This document shows positions 19,083 through 26,429 of a DNA stretch of 50,436 bases, piece by piece. Positions within the stretch are counted from its first letter, which is position 1; each line of letters begins with the position of its first letter. The DNA is taken from the NCBI RefSeq assembly GCF_020252405.1, contig NZ_JADCDA010000051.1:1-50436 (forward strand), written 5' to 3'. This stretch comes from Aestuariivirga sp. Lineage in GTDB: Bacteria > Pseudomonadota > Alphaproteobacteria > Rhizobiales > Aestuariivirgaceae. A model generated the notes under the pieces. It saw only the letters and a list, made by a program, of their open reading frames with translations. It had not been told where the DNA came from and ran no database searches. The position numbers were made by a program, and so were the translations under genes.

Positions 19083-19442
19083 ATGAAAATTCTGGTTTTT
19101 GCGGTGTCCATGCTGCTGTGCGCAAGCGCCCCGGCGGCCGAACTGGCGGGGCCGGACCTGCGGGCAGCCCTGATCGGCCAGACCATCCAGTGGTGGGAGG
19201 ACGGCGGCTGGCATGCCGGCAACCTGTCGCTTCTGCCGGACGGCCGCGCCGAAATCACCATCGAATCGCCGCGCCCGCAGCGCGATGCCGGGCGCTGGAG
19301 CATCAGCGGCAACCGGCTCTGCACCGCGTGGTCCAGCCTGCGTGGCCGCGAGACCAAGTGCTATTCGCTGGAGCGCGCCGGTCCGGACCGCTTTGTGACC
19401 AGCGGCGGCAACGTCTTCGTCATCATCTCCGCCGGAGTCTGA
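19083..19442 (+). CDS. Small exported protein of unknown function
   Basis: A 119-residue product with a signal peptide (MKILVFAVSMLLCASAPAAE, cleavage expected near residue 19-21). The mature part has a pattern seen in small rhizobial exported proteins: a WWEDGGW stretch, a turn, then RWSISGNRLCTAW and KCYSLE with two Cys that could form a disulfide. The shape suggests a small beta barrel, perhaps DUF995-like, but I do not firmly recognise the family. GGGTGGG precedes the start. It is followed by the phased PhoB box of ugpB, so it is probably a separate unit. Confidence 0.6.
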   Translation: MKILVFAVSMLLCASAPAAELAGPDLRAALIGQTIQWWEDGGWHAGNLSLLPDGRAEITIESPRPQRDAGRWSISGNRLCTAWSSLRGRETKCYSLERAGPDRFVTSGGNVFVIISAGV

Positions 19443-19446
19443 AGTT

Positions 19447-19519
19447 CCGTCATCGCTCCGACGCAGCGCGTTCATACGGTTGTCGGCGTTTTGTCATGGC
19501 GCGGCCGCATGGCTATCGT
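19447..19519 (+). promoter_or_regulatory. PhoB box array and promoter of the ugp operon
   Basis: Seven-base units related to the Pho-box half-site CTGTCAT recur on an 11-base period: CCGTCAT at 19447, a weak unit at 19458, CGTTCAT at 19469, TTGTCGG at 19480 and TTGTCAT at 19491. The last overlaps a -35-like TTGTCA (19491-19496), 17 bases before a -10-like TATCGT (19514-19519). PhoB binds such 11-base-phased repeats and activates ugp in E. coli and rhizobia. The ugpB start follows about 40 bases later with GGAGG. Confidence 0.7.
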
Positions 19520-19559
19520 CCCGGCGAGCGAGAACCTCGCCGCAACTCGGAGGTAACAC

Positions 19560-20894
19560 ATGAACCGTCTTCTTCTTGCGGCCGCTTCGCTGGGCGCTCT
19601 CGCCCTTGCTGCCGCGCCCGCCCATGCGGACCGCATCAAGTTCGATTTCTGGTATGGCAACACCGGCGCCATCGCCGAAGTGGTGCAGAAGCACTGCGAT
19701 CTTTTCAACGCCTCGCAGGACAAATATGAGGCCGTGTGCACCGGCCAGGGCGGCTATGACAAGGCGGAGCAGAACACCATTGCCGCCTACCGCGCCAACC
19801 AGCAGCCCGCCATCGTGCAGATCTATGACGCCGGCACCGTGAACTTCATGCTGTCCGGCGCCATCGTTCCGGCGGTGCAGTTCGCCAAGGACCATGGCAT
19901 CAACGTCGACTGGGATTCCTATTTCGGCGGCATCAAGAACTATTATGCCACCTCGAAGGGCGAGATGTGGTCCTTCCCCTACAATTCCTCGACCGCCATG
20001 TTCTACTGGAACAAGGACGCCTGGGCCAAGATCGGCAAGACCGAGGCGCCCAAGACCTGGAGCGAATATGCCGCCGACCTGAAGGCCCTGAAGGCGGCCG
20101 GCGTCTCCTGCGGCCTGGCGCTCGACTATGACACCTGGACCGGCCTCGAGCAGTTCTCGGCCGCCAACGACCTGCCCATCGCCTCGATGAACAATGGCTA
20201 TGACGGGCTGGGCGCCGAACTCCTGTTCAACAAGACCGCCTTTGTCGACCACATGAAGGACTACAAGGCGTGGCTCGACGCCGGCTATGCCGAACTCCAC
20301 ACCGAGCAGACCGGCAAGGACATCGACCAGGCCTTCGCCGACGGCACCTGCGCCTCGATCTTCGAATCGATCGCCGACTTCCGCAACTTCAAGAAGACGG
20401 CGACGGGCTTCAACTGGGGCGTGGCCATGCTGCCGCTGCTCGACGGCAAGGAGCGCAAGAACACGCTCGTCGGCGGCGCCTCGCTGTGGGTGATGAAGGG
20501 CAAGACCGACCAGGAATATGAGGCGGCAGCGGCCTTCCTCAACTACGTCACCGCGCCCGGGACCGGCCAGAAATACATCGTCGAGAACACCGGCTACATC
20601 CCGGTGCGCGCCGACGGTCTCGAACTGCTCAACCAGGAGGGCTTCTACCAGAAGCCGGAAAACGCCGGCCGCGAACTGGCCATCGCCTCGCTGACCGCCT
20701 CCAACGGCACGCCCGTCACCCGCGGCATCCGGCTCGGCAATTACACTTCGATCCGCAAGGCGCTGAAGTCGGAACTCGAAGCCGCCTTCGCCGGCCAGAA
20801 GGACGTGCAGGTGGCGATCGACGACGCCGTGAAGAACGGCAACGAGATCCTGCGCCGCTACGAGCAGACCTTCCAGGGCGCCCAGCTGCCCTGA
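19560..20894 (+). CDS. ugpB: Glycerol-3-phosphate ABC transporter substrate-binding protein
   Basis: The periplasmic binding protein of the sn-glycerol-3-phosphate importer. The 444-residue product has a signal peptide ending AHA at residue 23, then the family-typical FWYGNTGAIAE, SFPYNSSTAMFYWNKDA, TLVGGASLWVM, NTGYIPV and RGIRLGNYTSIR. These match UgpB rather than general sugar-binding proteins. The ATG follows GGAGGTAAC. A phased PhoB box lies upstream, which supports a phosphate-starvation role, and a strong hairpin follows the stop. Confidence 0.9.
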   Translation: MNRLLLAAASLGALALAAAPAHADRIKFDFWYGNTGAIAEVVQKHCDLFNASQDKYEAVCTGQGGYDKAEQNTIAAYRANQQPAIVQIYDAGTVNFMLSGAIVPAVQFAKDHGINVDWDSYFGGIKNYYATSKGEMWSFPYNSSTAMFYWNKDAWAKIGKTEAPKTWSEYAADLKALKAAGVSCGLALDYDTWTGLEQFSAANDLPIASMNNGYDGLGAELLFNKTAFVDHMKDYKAWLDAGYAELHTEQTGKDIDQAFADGTCASIFESIADFRNFKKTATGFNWGVAMLPLLDGKERKNTLVGGASLWVMKGKTDQEYEAAAAFLNYVTAPGTGQKYIVENTGYIPVRADGLELLNQEGFYQKPENAGRELAIASLTASNGTPVTRGIRLGNYTSIRKALKSELEAAFAGQKDVQVAIDDAVKNGNEILRRYEQTFQGAQLP

Positions 20895-20910
20895 TCCGGC
20901 GCCGATCGTG

Positions 20911-20939
20911 GGGCGGGGTGGCCAAGGGCCGCCCCGCCC
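20911..20939 (+). terminator. GC hairpin between ugpB and ugpA
   Basis: GGGCGGGGTGGCC (20911-20923) pairs with GGGCCGCCCCGCCC (20926-20939) in a very stable stem with a tiny loop. No T-run follows. Such a structure after a binding-protein gene usually protects the upstream mRNA or partly stops transcription, which gives more UgpB than permease. Confidence 0.6.
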
Positions 20940-20966
20940 ATTCTCCCACCTGCCGAAAGCCACCCC

Positions 20967-21851
20967 GTGACAAGACATGCCGCCTTCACCAACATCTGGC
21001 TTGCGACACTGCTGGTGTTGCCGCAGCTGCTGCTGGTGTTCGTCTTCTTCTACTGGCCAACGGCGGAGGCGCTGTACTGGGCCTTCACGCTGGAGCAGCC
21101 CTTCGGCGGCAGCAACCAGTGGGTTGGCCTGCTGAACTTCACCACCGTGTTCCGGGACCCCAAATACTGGAACTCGGTCACCGTGTCGGTGATCTTCGCG
21201 CTGGCCACCACCGCGCTCATCCTCGCCGTGTCGCTCGGGCTGGCCCTGTTGGTCGACCGCCGCCTGCCCGGCCACCAGATCTATTCCTTCGGCTATTTCA
21301 TTCCCTATGCCATGGCAGCACCGGCCGCCGGCCTCGCCTTCCGCTTTATCTTTTCGCCCAATGCCGGCTTCGTGGCGGCGATCAACACGTGGTTTCCCAA
21401 TCTGTGGAACCCCGCCACCGACGGCGTCGACGCGATGATCCTCATCATCCTCTGCCAGGCATGGAAATCAATCGGCTACAGCTTCGTGTTCTTTCTCGCG
21501 GCCCTGCAGTCGATCCCGCGGCCGCTGCTGGAAGCGAGCGCCATGGACGGCGCCGGCATCCTGCGCCGCATGCGCGACGTGCAGGTGCCGCTCGTCATGC
21601 CCACGCTGTTCTTCCTCATCATCATCAACCTGACGGACAGTTTCGTCGACAGCTTCGGCATTGTCGACATCACCACCCATGGCGGACCGGCGCGCGCCAC
21701 CGATCTCATGGTCTACAAGATCTATTTCGACGGCTTCAAGGCGCAGGACTATTCGCTGGCGGCGGCCGAATCGATCGTGCTCATGGTCCTCGTCGTCGGC
21801 CTCACCTTCATCCAGTTCCGCTATATCGAGCGGCGCGTGCATTACACCTGA
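20967..21851 (+). CDS. ugpA: Glycerol-3-phosphate ABC transporter permease UgpA
   Basis: An inner-membrane permease of 294 residues with about six membrane segments, starting with NIWLATLLVLPQLLLVFVFF near residues 8-27. The coupling (EAA) loop is visible as EASAMDGAGILRRMRDVQVPL, which contacts the ATPase. It starts with GTG at 20967, 72 bases after ugpB, and is followed seven bases later by ugpE. Gene order and length match the ugp system. Confidence 0.9.
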   Translation: MTRHAAFTNIWLATLLVLPQLLLVFVFFYWPTAEALYWAFTLEQPFGGSNQWVGLLNFTTVFRDPKYWNSVTVSVIFALATTALILAVSLGLALLVDRRLPGHQIYSFGYFIPYAMAAPAAGLAFRFIFSPNAGFVAAINTWFPNLWNPATDGVDAMILIILCQAWKSIGYSFVFFLAALQSIPRPLLEASAMDGAGILRRMRDVQVPLVMPTLFFLIIINLTDSFVDSFGIVDITTHGGPARATDLMVYKIYFDGFKAQDYSLAAAESIVLMVLVVGLTFIQFRYIERRVHYT

Positions 21852-21858
21852 GACGGCG

Positions 21859-22752
21859 ATGATCGAGCGCACCCCCATTCTCAACGCCGTGACGCAGGTC
21901 ATCCTCGCCGTCATGCTGTTTGTGATCCTCATCCCCTTCTGGATGGTTTTCGCGGCCGCCAGCCATGACTTTGTGACCGTCAACCGCGTTCCGATGCCGC
22001 TGTGGCCCGGCGGCCACCTTTACGAGAACCTGGCCGAGGTGTGGGTCAAGGGCAATTTCGGCACGGCTCTCGTCAACTCCTTCATCTCCTCCGTGCTGGT
22101 GACTGTTGGCAAGGTGTTCCTCGCCTCGATCACCGCCTTCTCCATCGTGTTCTTCCGCTACCGGGCGCGCATGCTGGTGTTCTGGGCGATCTTCGTCACC
22201 CTCATGCTGCCGCTCGAGGTGCGGATCGTGCCGACCTATGCGGTGGCCGCCAATGTGCTTACTCCGTTCCAGCAGATCCTCGACTTCGCGCATATCCGCG
22301 TCGTGCTGCCGGAATGGAACCTGCTCAACACCTATCCGGGCCTGGTGCTGCCGCTGGTGGCCACCGCCACCGGCACCTTCCTCTACCGCCAGTTCTACAT
22401 GACGGTTCCCAACGAGCTTGCCGAGGCGGCGAAGATGGACGGCGCGGGGCCCTTGCGCTTCTACTGGCAAATCCTCATGCCGCTGTCGCGCTCCAACATG
22501 GCGGCGCTGGCCGCCATCATGTTCGTCTATGCGTGGAACCAGTATCTCTGGCCGCTGCTGGTCATCACCGACCAGCAGCATTTTGCCACCGCCACCATGC
22601 AGCTCCAGAAGATGGTGCCGGAAGGCTTTGGCGAGCCGCCGGTGTGGAACACCGCAATGGCCGCCAACCTCATCGTGCTGTTGCCGCCCGCCATCGTCTC
22701 CATCCTGCTGCAGCGCTTGATCGTGCGCGGCCTCATCGTCACGGAGAAATAA
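21859..22752 (+). CDS. ugpE: Glycerol-3-phosphate ABC transporter permease UgpE
   Basis: The second permease, 297 residues, with about six membrane segments. The first is [18 protein letters not shown] at about 13-30. The coupling loop reads [18 protein letters not shown] and lies before the last segments. The ATG at 21859 is eight bases after the ugpA stop; an earlier in-frame start would sit in the ugpA reading region and add no membrane segment. ugpC starts four bases after its stop. Confidence 0.9.
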   Translation: MIERTPILNAVTQVILAVMLFVILIPFWMVFAAASHDFVTVNRVPMPLWPGGHLYENLAEVWVKGNFGTALVNSFISSVLVTVGKVFLASITAFSIVFFRYRARMLVFWAIFVTLMLPLEVRIVPTYAVAANVLTPFQQILDFAHIRVVLPEWNLLNTYPGLVLPLVATATGTFLYRQFYMTVPNELAEAAKMDGAGPLRFYWQILMPLSRSNMAALAAIMFVYAWNQYLWPLLVITDQQHFATATMQLQKMVPEGFGEPPVWNTAMAANLIVLLPPAIVSILLQRLIVRGLIVTEK

Positions 22753-22756
22753 GCCC

Positions 22757-23830
22757 ATGTCCGCCATTACGCTGCGGGATGTGAAGAAAAGCTATGGCCG
22801 CAACCAGGTTGTCCATGGCGTGAATCTCGCCGTGGAAGAAGGCGAGCTGGTGGTCATTCTCGGCCCCTCGGGCTGCGGCAAGTCCACCCTGCTGCGCATG
22901 GTGGCGGGTCTCGAGGCGGTGACGGCGGGCGACATCGGCATTGGCGGCAGGCGGGTCAACGATCTTGAGCCGCGTGAGCGCGGCTGCGCCATGGTGTTCC
23001 AGAACTATGCGCTCTATCCGCACATGAGTGTCGCGCAGAACATCGGATACTCGCTCAAAATCGCACGGGTGCCCAGGGCGGAGCGCGAGGCGCGGGTGAA
23101 GACGGTGGCGGAAACCCTTGGCCTTGGCGAATTCCTCGCCCGCAAGCCCGGGCAATTGTCCGGCGGCCAGCGCCAGCGCGTCGCCATGGGCCGCGCCATG
23201 ATCCGCGAGCCCAAGGTGTTTCTCTATGATGAGCCGCTCTCCAATCTCGACGCCAAGTTGCGCGTCGCCATGCGCGTCGAAATCCGCCGCCTGCACCAGC
23301 GCCTTGGCGCCACCACACTGTTCGTCACCCATGACCAGGTCGAGGCCATGACGCTGGCTGACCGCATCGTGGTGATGAACAAGGGCATGATCGAGCAGGT
23401 CGGAACGCCTGCCGAGGTCTACCACCGCCCGCAGTCGACCTATGTCGCCTCCTTCATCGGGGCGCCCGGCATGAACCTTTTGAAAGCCAGCCTCAACCGC
23501 AGGGCGTCGCGCCTCGAACTCGCGGGCGGCCAGTCTCTGCCGCTGGCCAATGTCGGCGCACTCGATGGCCAGGACACGGTGGAGGTCGGGGTGCGGGCGG
23601 AGTCGATCGCCCTGGCGCCACCCGGCGCGGGCGGCCTGCGGGCGACCGTGCAGTTCGTCGAGGAGCTGGGCGCCTCGCAGCTCCTCCACACGGAGCTTGG
23701 CGGCGCCCCGCTGGTCGTCGCGGCGCGCGACGGCATGGCGGCGCGAGCCGGGGCCGATGTCGAGCTGGCGGTGGACCCCGCGAGCCTGCATTTCTTCGAT
23801 CCCGGCAGCGGCCGGCGCATCGGGGCGTGA
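22757..23830 (+). CDS. ugpC: Glycerol-3-phosphate ABC transporter ATPase UgpC
   Basis: The ATPase of the importer, 357 residues. Walker [10 protein letters not shown] is at 36-44, the Q-loop sits in [11 protein letters not shown], the signature is [14 protein letters not shown], and Walker B is [12 protein letters not shown]. The C-terminal 120 residues form the MalK-type OB regulatory domain, where IIA or phosphate-linked control acts in relatives. It closes the ugpBAEC operon; no ugpQ phosphodiesterase gene follows. Confidence 0.92.
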   Translation: MSAITLRDVKKSYGRNQVVHGVNLAVEEGELVVILGPSGCGKSTLLRMVAGLEAVTAGDIGIGGRRVNDLEPRERGCAMVFQNYALYPHMSVAQNIGYSLKIARVPRAEREARVKTVAETLGLGEFLARKPGQLSGGQRQRVAMGRAMIREPKVFLYDEPLSNLDAKLRVAMRVEIRRLHQRLGATTLFVTHDQVEAMTLADRIVVMNKGMIEQVGTPAEVYHRPQSTYVASFIGAPGMNLLKASLNRRASRLELAGGQSLPLANVGALDGQDTVEVGVRAESIALAPPGAGGLRATVQFVEELGASQLLHTELGGAPLVVAARDGMAARAGADVELAVDPASLHFFDPGSGRRIGA

Positions 23831-23893
23831 GACTTCAGGAGAGCCACACCCTTGCAATTCCTGCCCCATTTTGCTTAAACCCGCCCGTTCTAG

Positions 23894-23927
23894 CCGCCTG
23901 GCCTGTAACGGGCATGCCATGGCGGCT
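23894..23927 (+). promoter_or_regulatory. Hairpin in the rpmI leader
   Basis: GCCGCCTGGC (23894-23903) pairs with GCCATGGCGGC (23917-23927) with one bulge, and TTTATAT follows. It lies between ugpC and rpmI. It may be a weak terminator for ugp, or the leader structure by which ribosomal proteins limit their own synthesis. The short T-run leaves both open. Confidence 0.45.
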
Positions 23928-23955
23928 TTATATCGCTTTGAAAGGATTAAGCAAA

Positions 23956-24159
23956 ATGCCCAAGATGAAGACCAAGTCCTCGGCCAAGAAGCGGTTCAAG
24001 GTCACCGCTTCCGGCAAGATCAAGGCGGGTCAGGCCGGCAAGCGCCATGGCATGATCAAGCGGACCAACAAGCAGATCCGCAACCAGCGCGGCACCATGG
24101 TTCTGGCGGCAGGCGATGAGCGCCTCGTCAAGATCCATATGCCTTATCTCGCCAAGTAA
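23956..24159 (+). CDS. rpmI: 50S ribosomal protein L35
   Basis: A 67-residue basic protein, [17 protein letters not shown] at the start and a [12 protein letters not shown] segment, the standard L35. AAAGGATTAAGCAAA just before the ATG holds the ribosome binding site. rplT follows 19 bases later. infC, normally the upstream gene, is about 6 kb away. Confidence 0.97.
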   Translation: MPKMKTKSSAKKRFKVTASGKIKAGQAGKRHGMIKRTNKQIRNQRGTMVLAAGDERLVKIHMPYLAK

Positions 24160-24178
24160 GCCCGGGGAGTAGAGAACC

Positions 24179-24535
24179 ATGCCACGTTCAAAGGGCGGCA
24201 CCGTCGCCCGCAAGTCCCACAAGAAGGTGATCAAGGCGGCGAAGGGCTATTTCTCCCGCCGCAAGAACATCTTCCGCGTCGCCGTTCAGGCCGTCGAGAA
24301 GGCCGAGCAATATGCCTACCGCGACCGCCGCACCAAGAAGCGCAATTTCCGCGCCCTGTGGATCCAGCGCATCAACGCCGGAACGCGTGAACTCGGCCTC
24401 ACCTATGGCCGATTTATCCATGGCCTGGCCAAGGCCGGGATCGAGGTGGACCGCAAGGTCCTGGCCGATCTCGCCGTGCATGATCAGGCCGCCTTCGCCG
24501 CTCTTGTCGAGAAGGCCAAGGCCGCGCAGGCTTAA
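24179..24535 (+). CDS. rplT: 50S ribosomal protein L20
   Basis: A 118-residue protein of standard length, with the basic N-terminal extension that reaches into 23S rRNA ([19 protein letters not shown]-like, here [18 protein letters not shown]) and a C-terminal globular part with [12 protein letters not shown]20 is an early 50S assembly protein and represses its own operon in other bacteria. It follows rpmI and precedes pheS. Confidence 0.97.
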   Translation: MPRSKGGTVARKSHKKVIKAAKGYFSRRKNIFRVAVQAVEKAEQYAYRDRRTKKRNFRALWIQRINAGTRELGLTYGRFIHGLAKAGIEVDRKVLADLAVHDQAAFAALVEKAKAAQA

Positions 24536-24575
24536 TCAGACCTCGCTGATCGCCACGTCGAATTCCGATTGCCTT

Positions 24576-24617
24576 GACCGGGCCACAGCGTGTCTTTCGC
24601 GGCACCTGTGCCCGGTC
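24576..24617 (+). promoter_or_regulatory. Hairpin in the pheS leader
   Basis: GACCGGGCCACAG (24576-24588) and CTGTGCCCGGTC (24606-24617) form a 12-bp stem with one bulged C, 26 bases before the pheS start. A nine-codon frame, MPFPGEHAE, lies between it and pheS and overlaps the pheS ATG, but it has just one Phe codon, so classical Phe attenuation is unlikely. It may end rplT transcripts or tune pheS translation. Confidence 0.45.
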
Positions 24618-24643
24618 ATGCCGTTTCCAGGGGAACATGCTGA

Positions 24644-25714
24644 ATGAGTCTCGCCACTCTCGAACAGTCAATACTCGCGGAGATCGCAGCCGCCGGCGAT
24701 GAGGCTTCGCTCGAAGCCGTGCGCGTCTCGGCGCTGGGCAAGAAGGGCTCGATCTCCGAGCGCATGAAGGGCTTGGGCGCCATGAGCCCCGAGGCGCGCA
24801 AGGAGGCGGGCGCCACGCTCAACGTGCTCAAGGACAAGCTGTCCGACGCGCTCTCAGCCCGCAAGGCCGCGCTGCAGGAAGCAGCACTCGAAGCGAGGCT
24901 GGCCTCCGAGAAAATCGACGTCACGCTGCCCGTGCGGCCGCAGGTGACGGGCACGGTCCACCCCGTGTCCCAGGTGTGGGAAGAAGTGGTGCAGATCTTC
25001 GGCGACCTCGGCTTCTCCGTGGCGGAAGGCCCGCACATCGAGGACGACTTCCACAATTTCGATGCGCTGAACATTCCCCCCGAACACCCCGCGCGGCAGG
25101 AACATGACACCTTCTTCTTCAGCGAGAAGGCGGACGGTTCGCGCATGCTGCTGAGGACGCACACGAGCCCGGTGCAGATCCGCACCATGCTGGCCTCGAA
25201 GCCGCCCATCCGCATCATCGCGCCCGGCCGCACCTTCCGCTGCGATTCGGACATGACGCACACGCCCATGTTCAACCAGGTCGAGGGCCTCGTCATCGAC
25301 GGGACGACGACGCTCGCCAATCTCAAATGGGTCTTGACCGAATTCTGCAAGGCCTTCTTCGAGGTCGATGATGTGAGGATGCGCTTCCGCGCCTCGCACT
25401 TTCCCTTCACCGAGCCGTCGATGGAAGTCGATATCCAGTATTCGCGCGAGGGCGGGCAACTGAAGATCGGCGCCGGCGACAAGTGGCTGGAGATTCTGGG
25501 CTCCGGAATGGTGCACCCGAATGTCATCCGCAGCGGAGGCATGGACCCTGACCAAGTCCAGGGCTGGGCCTTCGGCGTGGGGCTGGACCGCATCGCCATG
25601 CTGAAATACGGCATCCCCGATCTCCGCGCCTTCTTCGAAGCCGACCTGCGCTGGCTTCGCCACTATGGATTCAGGGCACTCCAGGCGCCGACCCTGGCGG
25701 GAGGGTTGTCGTGA
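24644..25714 (+). CDS. pheS: Phenylalanyl-tRNA synthetase alpha subunit
   Basis: The catalytic subunit that charges tRNA-Phe. The 356-residue product has an N-terminal coiled-coil arm (about 1-85), motif 1 near [10 protein letters not shown], motif 2 [18 protein letters not shown], and motif 3 [18 protein letters not shown]. The partner pheT normally follows directly. Here a DUF559 gene and a broken copy of the pheT 5' end lie between the two. Confidence 0.96.
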   Translation: MSLATLEQSILAEIAAAGDEASLEAVRVSALGKKGSISERMKGLGAMSPEARKEAGATLNVLKDKLSDALSARKAALQEAALEARLASEKIDVTLPVRPQVTGTVHPVSQVWEEVVQIFGDLGFSVAEGPHIEDDFHNFDALNIPPEHPARQEHDTFFFSEKADGSRMLLRTHTSPVQIRTMLASKPPIRIIAPGRTFRCDSDMTHTPMFNQVEGLVIDGTTTLANLKWVLTEFCKAFFEVDDVRMRFRASHFPFTEPSMEVDIQYSREGGQLKIGAGDKWLEILGSGMVHPNVIRSGGMDPDQVQGWAFGVGLDRIAMLKYGIPDLRAFFEADLRWLRHYGFRALQAPTLAGGLS

Positions 25715-25787
25715 CTTCCCCTCACTTGCTCCGCGAACGGAACCTTCTCTCCCGCTGCGCGGGCGAGATTGAACGGCACGTTTTCAA

Positions 25788-25810
25788 CCTCTCCCGCGTA
25801 GCGGGAGAGG
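25788..25810 (+). repeat. CTCTCCCGC hairpin before the pheT remnant
   Basis: CCTCTCCCGC and GCGGGAGAGG flank a three-base GTA loop, a perfect stem. A nearly identical hairpin ends at 26407, just before the intact pheT. The second halves of both hairpins continue into the duplicated pheT start, so hairpin and gene start were copied as one block. Confidence 0.7.
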
Positions 25811-25930
25811 ACATAAGGAAGCACTCCCATGAAATTCACCCTCTCCTGGCTCAAGGACTGTCTCGACACCACCGCGCCGCTTGAGGAGAGGTCGAGGAGG
25901 TCACCGACACGGCCAAGCTGTTCGCCTCTT
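25801..25930 (+). pseudogene. Displaced remnant of the pheT 5' end
   Basis: From 25801 to 25859 the sequence is identical to 26398-26456, covering the ribosome binding site, the ATG (25829) and the first ten codons of pheT. One mismatch and 15 more matches follow. After that the copy lacks about 33 bases and is shifted, yet GTCGAGGAGGTCACCGAC still matches the pheT region for VEEATD with several changes. The frame is broken, so no product is expected beyond a short peptide. The copy is cut off where the left inverted repeat of the DUF559 unit begins. It may be the older pheT start. Confidence 0.8.
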
Positions 25931-25933
25931 CGT

Positions 25934-26407
25934 CTTCTCCCGCACGGCGGGAGAAGAAGGGGACCCATTGCGCAGCAATGGGGGAGATGAGGGGACGCTG
26001 ATGCGCGAAGGCCAGAAAACCTTCACGGCAAGACGCCTGCGCAAGGACGAGACGCTTGCCGAGAAGCGCCTGTGGGAGCAGCTGCGCAGCCGCACGCTGG
26101 ACGGCTGCAAGTTCGTGCGCCAGTCTCCCATCGGACCGTACATCGCGGACTTCATATGCCGCGAGCATAAGCTGATCGTCGAAGCGGACGGCGCGACCCA
26201 TTCGACTGCAGCACAGCTTGAGCATGATCGCCTGCGCACGCAGGACCTGGAAGCGGAGGGATTTCGCGTCCTGCGCTTCCAGAACGATGAACTTCTCAAC
26301 GGCATGGATGAAGTGCTGACCATCATCCGCAGCGCTCTCGCCCGTGTCCCCTCACCTCCCCCGTCGCTGCGCGACGGGTCCCCTTCCTCTCCCGCAGGCG
26401 GGAGAGG
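25934..26407 (+). mobile_element. DUF559 gene unit bounded by 60-bp inverted repeats
   Basis: The left arm at 25934-25995 (62 bases) and right arm at 26347-26407 (61 bases) are inverted copies with only about ten differences. Each has a CTCTCCCGC-type hairpin at its outer end, then GGGGACCC, a second small hairpin around GCGCAGC, and an inner GGGGGAG-x-TGAGGGGA. Between them is one DUF559 gene. The unit separates a pheT remnant from the intact pheT. No transposase is present, so it resembles a compact selfish or cargo element that relies on the encoded endonuclease-like protein or on host recombination. Confidence 0.65.
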
Positions 26408-26429
26408 ACATAAGGAAGCACTCCCATGA
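26001..26429 (+). CDS. DUF559 endonuclease-like protein
   Basis: A 142-residue protein with a DUF559 domain at about 8-112, a Vsr-like PD-(D/E)xK nuclease fold. Likely catalytic acids are Asp50 in PYIADFIC and Glu61 in IVEADGATH; the family-typical GFRVLRFQNDEL follows near 87-98. The family is common and chromosomal in Rhizobiales, and its activity is not established. The ATG at 26001 matches the usual family N-terminus. Residues from about 116 to the end, rich in Pro and Gly, are encoded by the right inverted repeat. The TGA overlaps the pheT ATG (ATGA). Confidence 0.85.
   Translation: MREGQKTFTARRLRKDETLAEKRLWEQLRSRTLDGCKFVRQSPIGPYIADFICREHKLIVEADGATHSTAAQLEHDRLRTQDLEAEGFRVLRFQNDELLNGMDEVLTIIRSALARVPSPPPSLRDGSPSSPAGGRGHKEALP

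Noticed and set aside
24618-24647. Phe leader peptide for pheST attenuation
   Set aside because: The frame has only one Phe codon and no T-run follows the hairpin, so the classical mechanism is not supported.
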